Below are positions 54,073 through 62,816 of a stretch of 64,000 nt of DNA, piece after piece (the stretch's first letter is position 1; the number at the start of each line of letters is the position of its first letter). The stretch lies in the NCBI RefSeq assembly GCF_014655295.1, contig NZ_BNBI01000001.1:682001-746000 (forward strand), read 5' to 3'. The notes beneath the pieces are model-generated. The model was given only the letters and a program-made list of their open reading frames with translations. It made no database searches and was not told where the DNA came from. The stretch comes from Streptomyces fumanus. Lineage in GTDB: Bacteria; Actinomycetota; Actinomycetes; Streptomycetales; Streptomycetaceae. The translations under genes and the position numbers were made by a program.

Positions 54073-55497
54073 TCACTTGTAGGCGGCGAAGGCCCGCGCG
54101 AAGGCGTCCTTGTCCTGGTCGATGGAGCTGCACGTGGCGTCGGCCTGCTGCTTGGGGCCGCCGGGGCACGCCTTGTCGCGGGTGGCGGACCACATGGCGA
54201 GCCGGCCGAGGCCCTTGCGCCGGGCGAAGTCGACCAACTGGGTGGCGTCCTGGACCGTGAACACCTCGCTGGTGACGTCGTTGACGCCGATCATCGGGGT
54301 GACGGCGACCGTCCGCCACGCCTGGCTGTCGGAGAGCCCGAGGACGCCCTTGATCTGGGCCTGGGTGGCGGTGGCGGCCTGTTCGGCGTAGGTGCCCATG
54401 TCGCCGCTGTAGGCGGGGCCGTAGTCCATCGCCATGATGTTGACGGCCGCGATGCCGACGCCGTTCTTCCTGGCGTCGGCGAGCAGGTCCACGCCGGGCT
54501 GGGTGAGGCCCTCGGGCATCACCGGGAGGGTGAAGGAGACGTCGAGGCCGGGGTGCTTCTTCTGGAGCGCGGCGATCGCCTGGGCGCGGCGGGCGTTGGC
54601 GGCCGTGTCGGGCAGCGCGCCGCCCTCCACGTCGAAGTCGACCTTGGTCAGCCGGTAGGCGGTCACCACCTTCTCGTACGCCGCCGCCAGCGCGTCGGCC
54701 GAGCCGCAGGTGGTGGCCAGCTCGGAGCCGGCCGCGCCGCCGAAGGAGACCCGGACGTCACCGCCCTTGGCGCGCAGCGCGCCGATCTGGGCGGCCACCG
54801 CGTCGCTCGCGAGGTCGGTCACGCCGCCCCACTTGGGCGTGCAGCCGCCGCCGTCGGTGACGAAGGCGAGGTGGTACTCCCGTACGCCGGTCGCCTCGGC
54901 GTGGGCGACCAGGTCGAAGGCGGGGTACAGGGAGGTGTCGACGTACGGGGCGAAGCGGGCGCCCTCGGTGGTGCCGGTGCCGGGGCTGTCGGTGGCGGTG
55001 GGGGGGCTGGACGGGGTGTCCGTCGGGGCGGGGTCGTCGGTGGGGCGGCCGGTGGGTTCGGGGGTGGCGCCCTGGCCGGTGCCGCAGGCGGCGCCGTCGA
55101 CGCGGCAGCCGACGGGGTCGCCGGTGCCGTCGACGACGAAGCCGACGGTGACCGACTCGCCGGCCGCGAGGCCGTCGGTGTCCCACTTCGGCGCGGTCAC
55201 GGTGACGTGCTGCCCGTTCACCGCGGACACGCCGTTCCACAGGGACCCGAGCTTGGTCCCCGAGGGCAGGTCGAACTCCAGCTTCCAGTCGGCCTTCGGC
55301 TGCCCGCCGCCGTTGGTGACGACGTACTGCGCGGTGTACCCGGTCTCCCAGGTGCTGGTTCTGGTGTAGGCGGCGCCGACGCCCGCGGCCTGGGCCGTGC
55401 TGGTGAACAGGAGTGCGCCGCCGCCGGCGACGGCCGCCGCCAGCAGGCCGCCGATCGCCTTGTTCCTGCCACTGATCCTGCGCCGGTGCGTACTCAT
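54073..55497 (-). CDS. Secreted CBM2-GH18 chitinase-like glycosidase
   Basis: The 474-residue protein has a signal peptide (residues 1 to about 37), then a family-2 carbohydrate-binding module (about 38-142, 'WETGYTAQYVVTNGGGQP', 'LWNGVSAVNGQHVTVTAP'). A Thr/Pro/Asp linker follows (about 145-180), then a GH18 barrel (about 182-472). The catalytic DxDxE is in 'LTKVDFDVEGG' (Glu as acid) and 'VNIMAMDYGP' is a typical later strand. It should bind chitin or cellulose and cut chitin-like chains. The ATG is at 55497. I see no CebR box or DasR-type site in its upstream region. Confidence 0.93.
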   Translation of the reverse strand: MSTHRRRISGRNKAIGGLLAAAVAGGGALLFTSTAQAAGVGAAYTRTSTWETGYTAQYVVTNGGGQPKADWKLEFDLPSGTKLGSLWNGVSAVNGQHVTVTAPKWDTDGLAAGESVTVGFVVDGTGDPVGCRVDGAACGTGQGATPEPTGRPTDDPAPTDTPSSPPTATDSPGTGTTEGARFAPYVDTSLYPAFDLVAHAEATGVREYHLAFVTDGGGCTPKWGGVTDLASDAVAAQIGALRAKGGDVRVSFGGAAGSELATTCGSADALAAAYEKVVTAYRLTKVDFDVEGGALPDTAANARRAQAIAALQKKHPGLDVSFTLPVMPEGLTQPGVDLLADARKNGVGIAAVNIMAMDYGPAYSGDMGTYAEQAATATQAQIKGVLGLSDSQAWRTVAVTPMIGVNDVTSEVFTVQDATQLVDFARRKGLGRLAMWSATRDKACPGGPKQQADATCSSIDQDKDAFARAFAAYK

Positions 55498-55616
55498 CGC
55501 GTGCCTGCCTTCGCTGTTCACGGGTGGTCCCGAGGGGGGAGTGCGGCAGCACGCTAGCGACGGGGAAACGGGCAAACGGCCTGATCCGGGCGGTGATCGG
55601 CGATCTTAGGGTGCGC

Positions 55617-57029
55617 TTAAGGAAGGGATCGGGAGCGGTTAAAGGTGCCGGTCCGGCGGAGCTGCCTACGGCGGCGCACGTCCTCGCGGTGGCCGCGCCG
55701 GACCGGGGCCGCGCGGCCGTCGAGCTGGAGCCAGAGCCGCACCTCGGTGCCGCCGAGCACCGAGGAGCCGATCCGCACGTCCCCGCCGGTCGACTCCGCG
55801 AGCCGGCGCGCGATGTCCAGGCCGAGGCCGGTCGACCCGTCGGTGCCCGAGCCCCGGCCGCGCGCCATCGCGGCCCCGGGGTCGGGTATGCCGGGCCCCG
55901 CGTCCGAGACCAGGACGATCACCGCGTCCTCGGCGTGATGCACGTCGACCGCGAAGGCGGTGCCCTCCGGGGTGTGCCGGAAGACGTTGCCGAGCAGGGC
56001 GTCGAGGGCGGCGGCCAGGTCGGCGCGGGCCACGGGTATCCGCACCGGCCGGTCGGCGCCGGCCACCCGCCAGGCGCGGCCCTCGTCCTCGGCGAGCGCC
56101 GACCAGAACCGCATGCGTTCGCGGACCACCTCGGCGGCGTCGCACCCGGCGCCGGGCCCGGCCGGGGCGGTGCGCGGCTTGGCCTCGCGGGCCGTGCGGA
56201 TGATGGTGTCGACCTCGCGCTCCAGTTGCTCGACCGCGGCCCGGGTCTGCTCGGCGGCCGGGCCGTCGCCGAGCGAGGCGGCGTTGAGCCGGAGCACGGT
56301 GAGCGGGGTGCGCAGCCGGTGCGAGAGGTCGGCGGCCAGCTCCCGCTCGTTGGCGAGGAGTCCGACGACCTGGTCGGCCATGGAGTTGAACGCGACCGCC
56401 GCCAGCTTCAGTTCGGTCGGGCCCTCCTCGGGCACCCGGGCGCCCAGCTTGCCCTCGCCCAGTTCGCGCGCCCCCTCGACCAGGCGCCGCGCGGGCCCGA
56501 CCATCCGCACGCCCAGCCGGTCGGCGACCGCGACGGAGCCCACGATCAGCGCGGCGCCGACCGCGGCGAGCACCGCCCAGGCCGTGCCCACGCCGTTGCT
56601 CACCTCGGACTCGGGGACGTAGACCTCGACGACGGCGATCTCGCCGGAGCCGACCGCGACGGGCTGGAGCAGCGTGGACCCGCCGGGCACCTCGGTGGTG
56701 GAGGCGCGGCCCAGCTTCCGTACGGCGGCGATGTCCTCGTCGGCGGCCCGGCTGCGGCCGATGTCGACGCCGTCCGGCGCGGTACCGGAGGCCGGGATGT
56801 GCACGGCCATCGCGGCGTCGTCGGAGCCGGCCGCGGCGACCACGCGCTCCAACTGGGCCCGGTCGGTGGTGATGGACAGCGCCGGGGCGACGGCCGCGGC
56901 CTCCCGCTCGGCGCCCTGGAAGGCCCGGTCCCGGGCCAGTTCGCGCACGACCAGGCCGAGCGGCACCGCGAAGGCGACCACGACCATCGCGGTCACCGCC
57001 AGCGACACCTTGACCAGGGCCCACCTCAT
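55617..57029 (-). CDS. Sensor histidine kinase
   Basis: The 470-residue kinase has a membrane segment at about residues 8-28, an outside sensor region of about 140 residues, and a second segment near 172-195. A HAMP domain, the phospho-acceptor H-box 'ADLSHRLRTPLTVLRLNA' and an ATPase domain ('DALLGNVFRHTPEG', 'VSDAGPGIPD', 'GSTGLGLDIARRLAES') complete it. A basic C-terminal tail of about 30 residues is extra. Its ATG overlaps the stop of the response regulator, so the two form a two-component system. The signal is unknown. Confidence 0.93.
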   Translation of the reverse strand: MRWALVKVSLAVTAMVVVAFAVPLGLVVRELARDRAFQGAEREAAAVAPALSITTDRAQLERVVAAAGSDDAAMAVHIPASGTAPDGVDIGRSRAADEDIAAVRKLGRASTTEVPGGSTLLQPVAVGSGEIAVVEVYVPESEVSNGVGTAWAVLAAVGAALIVGSVAVADRLGVRMVGPARRLVEGARELGEGKLGARVPEEGPTELKLAAVAFNSMADQVVGLLANERELAADLSHRLRTPLTVLRLNAASLGDGPAAEQTRAAVEQLEREVDTIIRTAREAKPRTAPAGPGAGCDAAEVVRERMRFWSALAEDEGRAWRVAGADRPVRIPVARADLAAALDALLGNVFRHTPEGTAFAVDVHHAEDAVIVLVSDAGPGIPDPGAAMARGRGSGTDGSTGLGLDIARRLAESTGGDVRIGSSVLGGTEVRLWLQLDGRAAPVRRGHREDVRRRRQLRRTGTFNRSRSLP

Positions 57030-57730
57030 CGCGGCGGCTCCCCGCCGGGCGGCTCCAGCTTCACGCCGACGCCGCGCAGGGTGTGCAGGTAGCGCGGCCG
57101 GGCGGCGGTCTCGCCGAGCTTGCGCCGCAGCCAGGAGAGGTGGACGTCGATGGTCTGGTCGTCGCCGTAGGACTGCTGCCAGACCTCGGCGAGCAGTTCC
57201 TTGCGGGGGACGACCACGCCCGGCCGTCCGGCGAGGAAGGCCAGCAGGTCGAACTCGCGGCGGGTCAGGTCGAGTCGGACGCCGTCCAGCTCGGCCTGGC
57301 GGCGCAGCGGGTCGACGGTGAGGCCGCCGACCCGGAGCACGGTGGACGGCGGTGCCTCGGCGGAGCCGGACCGGGCGCGGCGCAGCACGGCGGCCATCCG
57401 CGCGGAGAGGTGCGCCACGGAGAAGGGCTTGGTGAGGTAGTCGTCCGCGCCCGCGTTGAGCAGGCGGACGATCTCCGTCTCGTCGTCGCGGGCGGTGGCG
57501 ACGATCACCGGGACGTCGGTGATGCCGCGCAGCATCTTCAGCGCCTCGGACCCGTCGAGATCGGGCAGTCCGAGGTCCAGGATCACCACGTCGAACCGGA
57601 AGTGGGCGACCTCGCGCAGCGCCTCCAGCGCGGTGCCGACACTGCGCACGGTGTGCGTGGCGTCGGTCAGGTGCCGGATGAGCGCGGAGCGTACGAACTG
57701 GTCGTCCTCGACCACGAGCACACTTGCCAT
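57026..57730 (-). CDS. OmpR-family response regulator
   Basis: The 234-residue protein has a receiver domain (about 1-118) with acidic pocket 'VVEDDQ', phospho-acceptor Asp in 'VVILDLGLPDLDG' and Lys in 'YLTKPFSV'. A winged-helix DNA-binding domain follows (about 135-228, 'LDLTRREFDLLAFLAGRPG', 'TIDVHLSWLRRKLGE'). It is coupled to the kinase downstream by an ATGA overlap and divergent from a small secreted-protein gene. Confidence 0.95.
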   Translation of the reverse strand: MASVLVVEDDQFVRSALIRHLTDATHTVRSVGTALEALREVAHFRFDVVILDLGLPDLDGSEALKMLRGITDVPVIVATARDDETEIVRLLNAGADDYLTKPFSVAHLSARMAAVLRRARSGSAEAPPSTVLRVGGLTVDPLRRQAELDGVRLDLTRREFDLLAFLAGRPGVVVPRKELLAEVWQQSYGDDQTIDVHLSWLRRKLGETAARPRYLHTLRGVGVKLEPPGGEPPR

Positions 57731-57817
57731 GGGCGGCACCGTACGCCATGCCGGGGAGCGGGTGTTGGCCTGTGGATAACTCCCGGTGGGCGACACCTGT
57801 GCGACGGGTGCGGCAGG

Positions 57818-58360
57818 ATGGCGGCGATGCGCAGAGGACTCGTACACGTACTGGCCTGGCTGCTCGCCACCGGCGCGGCGGTCACGCTGTCGTGGTGGGG
57901 CGTGCACACGGTCATGGCGGGCACGGCGTACGACCCGCCCCGCGCGCTGCCCGTCACGGCGGTGGAGGCGAGCGCGCGGCAGTCGACGCCGGCGGCGTCC
58001 TCGACCAGCCGCCCGGCGCCGCCGCCCCGCCCGGCGCCGACGCCCTCCGTGCCGTCCCGCGGCCCGGACCCCACCGCGTCCCGCAGCGCCGCGGCGACCC
58101 CCTCGCGCTCCCCGGCCCCCTCCTCCCCCGGCCCCTCGGACGGGGTGCGCGGGTACGACACCGAGGGCGGTCGCGCGGTGTTCGACCTGGGCGGGGCCTC
58201 GGCGTCGCTGGTGTCGGCGACGCCGGCCGCGGGCTGGTCGATGCAGGTGTGGAAGACGGAGAAGTGGATCCGGGTGGAGTTCGCCTCGGGCGCGGACCGG
58301 GTGTCGGTCTTCTGCACCTGGCACGACGGGCCGCCCCGGGTGGACGTCGGCACCTACTGA
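57818..58360 (+). CDS. Membrane-tethered or secreted protein with Pro/Ser linker
   Basis: The 180-residue protein has an N-terminal hydrophobic segment ('LVHVLAWLLATGAAVTLSWWG', residues about 8-30), a Pro/Ser/Ala-rich linker (about 50-108) and a compact C-terminal domain ('GGRAVFDLGGASASLVSATP', 'WKTEKWIRVEFASG', 'VSVFCTWHDG'). I do not recognise a family. ATG codons at 57818 and 57827 are both possible starts. It is divergent from the two-component system with an 87-nt gap, so it may be its target or an accessory sensor. Confidence 0.75.
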   Translation: MAAMRRGLVHVLAWLLATGAAVTLSWWGVHTVMAGTAYDPPRALPVTAVEASARQSTPAASSTSRPAPPPRPAPTPSVPSRGPDPTASRSAAATPSRSPAPSSPGPSDGVRGYDTEGGRAVFDLGGASASLVSATPAAGWSMQVWKTEKWIRVEFASGADRVSVFCTWHDGPPRVDVGTY

Positions 58361-58364
58361 CCGC

Positions 58365-59234
58365 TCACCGGAACACCGAGTCCGGGGGCGCGGGGGAGGC
58401 CACCGCGTCGGCGTCGGTGACCGGGGCCGCCCCGCCGGTGAAGTCGGTCAGCGCCCGGCCGTGCGCCACGCGCGCGGGGTGCGGGTCGGAGGCGGCGCGG
58501 CGGGTCAGCTCGGCGAGCGGCAGGGGCGCGTCGGAGGCGACCAGGACGGCGTTGCCGAAGCGTCTGCCGCGCAGCACGGCCGGGTCGGCGATCAGCGCGA
58601 GGTGGGCGAAGCGGTGGGCGGCGGTGGCGATCTGGCCGCGCAGATGCGCCAGGGGCGGCCCGTCGGCGAGGTTGGCCGTGTAGACGCCGCCCGGCGCGAG
58701 GGCCCGGCGGACCTCGTCCAGGAACTCCACCGAGGTCAGGTGGGCCGGGGTACGGGCCCCGCTGAACACATCGGCGACGATCAGTCCGGCCCACTCGCCG
58801 GGCACCTTGGCGAGCCCCGCGCGGGCGTCGGTGGAGCGGACCCGGATCCGGGCGCCGGGGTCGAGCGGCAGTTCCCGGCGGACCAGTTCCACCAGGGCGG
58901 CGTCCCGTTCCACCACCTGCTGGGTGGAGCGGGGCCGGGTGGCGGCCACGTAGCGGGCGAGGGTGAACGCGCCGCCGCCCAGGTGCACGGCCCGCAGCGG
59001 CCGGCCCGGCGGCGCGGCCAGGTCCACGACGTGGCCGAAGCGGCGCTGGTACTCGAAGGTGAGCCGGGCCGGGTCGTCGAGGTCGACGTGGGACTGCGGG
59101 GCGCCGTCGATCAGCAGGGTCCGGGCGCGCGGCCGGTCCCGGTCGGGGACCAGCTCGGCGAGCCCGCCGTCGACCCGCTCGGCCACGGTGCCGGCGCTGC
59201 CGCGTCCGCGCCGGTCCTTCCTGGACTTTCCCAT
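58365..59234 (-). CDS. Spermidine-synthase-like methyltransferase-fold protein
   Basis: The 289-residue protein has the Rossmann fold of spermidine synthases: 'LRAVHLGGGAFTLARYVAAT' is the nucleotide-binding glycine motif, 'QQVVERDAALVELVRRELPL' has the acidic residue, and 'LIVADVFSGARTPAHLTSVE' follows. The actinobacterial group to which it belongs is annotated as spermidine synthase but is not proven to make spermidine. Its stop is 5 nt from the stop of the convergent small protein gene. Confidence 0.85.
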   Translation of the reverse strand: MGKSRKDRRGRGSAGTVAERVDGGLAELVPDRDRPRARTLLIDGAPQSHVDLDDPARLTFEYQRRFGHVVDLAAPPGRPLRAVHLGGGAFTLARYVAATRPRSTQQVVERDAALVELVRRELPLDPGARIRVRSTDARAGLAKVPGEWAGLIVADVFSGARTPAHLTSVEFLDEVRRALAPGGVYTANLADGPPLAHLRGQIATAAHRFAHLALIADPAVLRGRRFGNAVLVASDAPLPLAELTRRAASDPHPARVAHGRALTDFTGGAAPVTDADAVASPAPPDSVFR

Positions 59235-59267
59235 CCGGTCATTATCCCGGCGCCCGCCGGGACGGGC

Positions 59268-59672
59268 TCAGCGGCAGTTGTCCGCGGCCTCGATCAGCCG
59301 GGCCGCCTCGCCGAGCGCGGCCCGCAGCACGGCCGGGTCGGTGGCCGGGTCGGCCTCCTCGGGCGGCAGCAGCCACTCGGCGCCCTCCACCGGAGGGCGG
59401 GGGGCGAGGACGACGCCCCGGCCGTCGGTCTCCGTACAGGTGCTGCCCGGCACGTCCCAGGCGGCGGCGGTGCCCGGGGGCACCAGGAACCCCAGGGTGT
59501 CGCAGTCGTCGTCGTGCAGGACGGGGCCCATCACCGCCTCGCCGGCGGCCCCCCGTCTGAGGATGTCGACGGCCTCCAGTCCCTGCCGGGCCGGCACGGT
59601 GACGACCTCGCAGGCGTCACCGCCGCTCTGAGGCCCGCCGCACCGGCTGGTCTCCTCCTCGGCCTCCACCAC
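59268..59672 (-). CDS. Hypothetical acidic protein
   Basis: The 134-residue protein is acidic with five cysteines ('SRCGGPQSGGDACEVV', 'DDDCDTLGF', 'GSTCTETDG', C-terminal 'DNCR'). No signal peptide or membrane segment is seen. I do not recognise a family. The GTG at 59672 is chosen because GAGGAGGGG lies 4 nt upstream. It reads toward the spermidine-synthase-like gene, 33 nt away, and may be cotranscribed with it. Confidence 0.7.
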   Translation of the reverse strand: MVEAEEETSRCGGPQSGGDACEVVTVPARQGLEAVDILRRGAAGEAVMGPVLHDDDCDTLGFLVPPGTAAAWDVPGSTCTETDGRGVVLAPRPPVEGAEWLLPPEEADPATDPAVLRAALGEAARLIEAADNCR

Positions 59673-59881
59673 GCAACCCCTCCTCGGGCGAACGGCCGGG
59701 AGTCGGGCCTCCCGGTCCACAGGGTTCAACGCGCCGGAGCGTCAACGGCTACGCATAAATGCGCCGCAAAGGATGGCACTTCACGAATGCCCCGGACCGC
59801 CACGCCGCTCCGGACCGCCCGCGTGACCCGGCCGGGACGGCGGTCTTCCCGGACGGCCAGGCGGCGTGACCCGCCCGGGCG
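59673..59881. other. 209-nt spacer
   Basis: It separates the start of the hypothetical gene from the 3' end of the histidine phosphatase gene. GC-rich direct words (GCGTGACCCG twice, near 59820 and 59865) are present; no clear terminator or operator. Confidence 0.35.
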
Positions 59882-60478
59882 TCAGCCCGCCAGGTGGCCG
59901 GTGTCGTTCCAGTGTTCGATCGCCGGTTCGCCGTAGGCCCAGCCGAGGACCGACAGGGAGGTCGGGTTGAGGCGGACGCGGGCGGCGAAGTCCAGCGGGA
60001 GGCCGAGCCAGCGGGCGCCGATGGAGCGCAGGATGTGGCCGTGGGCGAAGATCAGCACGTCCCGGTCGGCCTCGCGGGCCCAGGCGACCACCTCGTCCGC
60101 GCGTGCGGTGACCTCCGCGACGCCCTCGCCGCCGGGGACGCCGTCGCGCCAGATCAGCCAGCCCGGCCGCAGCTCCTGTATCTCCGCCGGCGTCAGGCCC
60201 TCGTACGCCCCGTAGTCCCACTCCATGAGCGTGTCCCAGGTGCGGGCGCGGTCGCCGAACCCGGCCAGTTCGCAGGTCTCGCGCGCCCGGACCAGCGGGC
60301 TGGTGCGCACCTCGACGCCGGGCACGCCGTCGAACGGCGGCCGGTGCAGCCGCTCGCCCAGCAGCTTGGCGCCGCGCCGGCCCTCCTCCAGGAGCGGCAC
60401 ATCGGTCCTGCCGGTGTGTCTGCCGGACAGCGACCACTCCGTCTGTCCGTGCCGGGCCAGCAGGATGCGCGGTGCCAT
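59882..60478 (-). CDS. Histidine phosphatase family protein
   Basis: The 198-residue protein is a phosphoglycerate-mutase-like phosphatase. The phospho-His motif '[10 protein letters not shown]', Arg in '[10 protein letters not shown]', Glu in '[11 protein letters not shown]' and the second His in '[11 protein letters not shown]' are all present. Substrate unknown; sugar phosphates or acid metabolites are typical. I chose the ATG at 60478 from the family's N-terminus. It is divergent from the PAP2 gene with a 191-nt gap. Confidence 0.93.
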   Translation of the reverse strand: MAPRILLARHGQTEWSLSGRHTGRTDVPLLEEGRRGAKLLGERLHRPPFDGVPGVEVRTSPLVRARETCELAGFGDRARTWDTLMEWDYGAYEGLTPAEIQELRPGWLIWRDGVPGGEGVAEVTARADEVVAWAREADRDVLIFAHGHILRSIGARWLGLPLDFAARVRLNPTSLSVLGWAYGEPAIEHWNDTGHLAG

Positions 60479-60669
60479 GGAGGGGCCTTTCCGGGAGGAA
60501 TGTCGGCTGACCTCTCCATCATCGCGCACCGCCCGCGCGGGCAACCCGGGGGGCGGAACCGACGTCTATCCGGGCCGGGGGCGTTCCCCGCCCCGGGCCC
60601 GCGCACGACGTAGAGTGACTCGCCCGGCACCGGCGGGGTACGCGAGCGACGAAGGGGGAGGGCGATCGG

Positions 60670-61635
60670 ATGCCGCACACCGAGACACCAGGCACCGGGG
60701 CGGCCCCGCGTACCCGGTTGCGCTGGTGGACGGAGCTGCCGCTGATCGTCCTGGTGTACGCCTGCTACTCCGTCGGCCGGCTGCTGGTGCGCGGCGACGT
60801 CACCGACGCCGTCGGCCACGGCCTGGCGATCCTGCGCGTCGAGAAGGCGCTGCACCTGAACGCCGAGCACCCGCTCAACCGCCTCTTCACCCGCGAGGCG
60901 TGGCTCGGCGTGCCCGCCGACTTCTGGTACGCCTCGCTGCACTACCTGGTCACCCCCCTGGTGCTGATCTGGATCTTCCGGTCCCGGGCGGTGCACTACC
61001 GGGCCGCCCGCACCTGGCTGATGACGTCCACGTTCATCGGCCTGATCGGCTTCACGCTGCTGCCGACCTGCCCGCCGCGCCTGCTCGACGCGGGCCACGG
61101 CTTCGTCGACACCATGGCGTACTACAGCGCGTACGGCTGGTGGGGCGGCGAGGCGAGCGCGCCGCGCGGCCTGGGCGGGATGACCAACCAGTACGCGGCG
61201 ATGCCCAGCCTGCACGTGGGCTGGTCGCTGTGGTGCGGGGTGCTGCTCTGGCGCTACGGCCGCACGCGTACGGCGAAGGCGGCGGGCGTGCTCTACCCGC
61301 TGGTGACCACCATCGTGGTGATGGGCACCGCCAACCACTACTTCCTGGACGCGGTGGCGGGCGCGGCGGTGATGGGTACGGGGCTGCTGCTGACGCCGTA
61401 CGTGCTGCGCGCCGCGGACCGGGGACGGACGGCCGTGGCGGCATGGTTCGCCACCCGGACCGCACCCGTCACGCGGGCCCCGGGCGGCGCGGGCGCCCCC
61501 GTTGTCAGTGGGGGATGCCAGACTTCCCCGGGTGAGCGATTTCCACGGCAGCGCGAAGAGCGGTCCCCCGCCCCGGCCGGACCGGACGCCTCCCCCGCGG
61601 ACGCGGGCGACGGGGCTCCGGCACCGGCTCGCTGA
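60670..61635 (+). CDS. PAP2-family membrane phosphatase/phosphotransferase
   Basis: The 321-residue protein has about six membrane segments. The catalytic motifs are 'MPSLHVGWSLW' (PSxH) and 'GTANHYFLDAVAGA' (HxxxD), the variant of the inositol phosphotransferase/AUR1-like PAP2 group, so it may act on lipid headgroups at the outer face of the membrane. A polar C-terminal tail of about 60 residues overlaps the start region of the next gene, which begins within this coding sequence at 61532. Confidence 0.9.
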   Translation: MPHTETPGTGAAPRTRLRWWTELPLIVLVYACYSVGRLLVRGDVTDAVGHGLAILRVEKALHLNAEHPLNRLFTREAWLGVPADFWYASLHYLVTPLVLIWIFRSRAVHYRAARTWLMTSTFIGLIGFTLLPTCPPRLLDAGHGFVDTMAYYSAYGWWGGEASAPRGLGGMTNQYAAMPSLHVGWSLWCGVLLWRYGRTRTAKAAGVLYPLVTTIVVMGTANHYFLDAVAGAAVMGTGLLLTPYVLRAADRGRTAVAAWFATRTAPVTRAPGGAGAPVVSGGCQTSPGERFPRQREERSPAPAGPDASPADAGDGAPAPAR

Positions 61636-62713
61636 GCTGCGCGGTCCCGAGGTACCGGCGAAGGCGCTGGACGCCCGCGCCCTGGCCGCGCTGGCCGCCA
61701 ACCCGGGGTGCAGACGGCGCGCGATCCTGGACGGCGCCGGGGTGGACAAGACGGCGCTGGCCGGTGCGCTGGGCGCCCCGTCGGCCTTCGGGCAGTCCCA
61801 GTTCGCGTTCATGCGGGGCAACGCGTTCGAGGCCCGGGTGAAGGGCGACGGCGGCACCGAGCTGCTGCGCCTGGTGCACGACCGGCTCGACCCGGGCGCC
61901 GAGCCCCCGGCCGAGGCGCCCGTGCCCGACCTCGCGGCCATCGGCCCCGAGGGGCGGGCGGCCCGGACCGCGCTGGCGCTGCGCGAGGCGACCGGGGCCG
62001 CCGCCTGGACCCTGCTGGACCATCCGATGCTCGCCCTGGACGTGGCCGGCTCGCCCGCCTTCCTGGAGCCGGACGCGGTGGTGGTGCACCCGGACGGGAG
62101 CTGGACGGTCGTGGAGATCAAGTCCTTCCCGATGCTGGACGGCGCCGCGGACCCGGCGAAGGTCGGCGCCGCCGCCCGGCAGGCCGCGGTGTACGTGCTG
62201 GCGCTGGAGGAGGTCGCAGCCCGGCTGAGCCCCGCGCCCCGGGTGCGCGACCGGGTGCTGCTGGTCTGCCCCAGGGACTTCTCCAACCTGCCCACCGCGT
62301 CCGCCGTGGACGTGCGCAAGCAGCGCGCGGTCACCCGGCGCCAGCTCGACCGGCTCACCCGTATCGAGGAGATCGCCGACGCGCTGCCCGAGGGCACCTG
62401 CTTCGCCCCCGACCGGCCGGCCGAGGAGCTGGCGGCGGCCGTCGAGGCGGTCCCGGCGACCTACGCGCCGGAGTGCCTGTCCGCCTGCGAGCTGGCCTTC
62501 CACTGCCGCGCCCGGTCCCGCGCGGCCGGCGCGGTCACCACGCTCGGGCGCTCGGCCCGCGCCGAGCTGGGCGGGCTGGCCACGGTCGACCAGGTGCTGG
62601 CGGCGGCCCACGGCGAGGCCGGCGACCCGGCCGATCCGGCGGTCGCGGCGCTGCGCCGCGCGGCGGCCCTGCGCGCGGAGGCCCTGGACGCCCTGGAGAC
62701 GCCATGCTCCTGA
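61532..62713 (+). CDS. RecB/Cas4-type nuclease with candidate 4Fe-4S cysteines
   Basis: The 393-residue protein has the RecB-family PD-(D/E)XK nuclease motifs in order: 'GNAFEARV' (Glu100), 'FLEPDAVVVH' (Asp181), 'VVEIKSF' (Glu195, Lys197) and 'RQAAVYVLAL' (QxxxY, Gln217-Tyr221). Cys60 near the N-terminus plus a C-terminal cluster Cys315-x3-Cys319-x5-Cys325 has the layout of the iron-sulfur staple of Cas4, AddB and Dna2. The visible evidence thus points to a DNA nuclease, but no CRISPR or helicase gene is nearby. The GTG at 61532 lies within the PAP2 gene; the next gene follows after 103 nt. Databases would likely call it hypothetical. Confidence 0.75.
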   Translation: MSDFHGSAKSGPPPRPDRTPPPRTRATGLRHRLAELRGPEVPAKALDARALAALAANPGCRRRAILDGAGVDKTALAGALGAPSAFGQSQFAFMRGNAFEARVKGDGGTELLRLVHDRLDPGAEPPAEAPVPDLAAIGPEGRAARTALALREATGAAAWTLLDHPMLALDVAGSPAFLEPDAVVVHPDGSWTVVEIKSFPMLDGAADPAKVGAAARQAAVYVLALEEVAARLSPAPRVRDRVLLVCPRDFSNLPTASAVDVRKQRAVTRRQLDRLTRIEEIADALPEGTCFAPDRPAEELAAAVEAVPATYAPECLSACELAFHCRARSRAAGAVTTLGRSARAELGGLATVDQVLAAAHGEAGDPADPAVAALRRAAALRAEALDALETPCS

Positions 62714-62816
62714 CGCGCCCGCCGGCCCCCGGCGGCGGCCCCCGGCCGCGGCCGGGCGCCCTCGCCCCCGCCGGCGCCGGGTCGCCGGTCCCCGACCGCA
62801 CGCGGACGGAGGCGGC

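Noticed and set aside
59820..59880. GCGTGACCCG direct repeats as an operator
   Set aside because: Only two short GC-rich words with no symmetry or promoter context, expected by chance at this base composition.
61502..61531. Earlier start of the nuclease gene
   Set aside because: The added ten residues have no better ribosome site and lie deeper in the PAP2 coding sequence; GTG 61532 is favoured, though overlap remains.
61532..62713. Calling the RecB-type nuclease a CRISPR Cas4
   Set aside because: No cas1, cas2 or repeat array is near; the protein is also nearly twice the usual Cas4 length.
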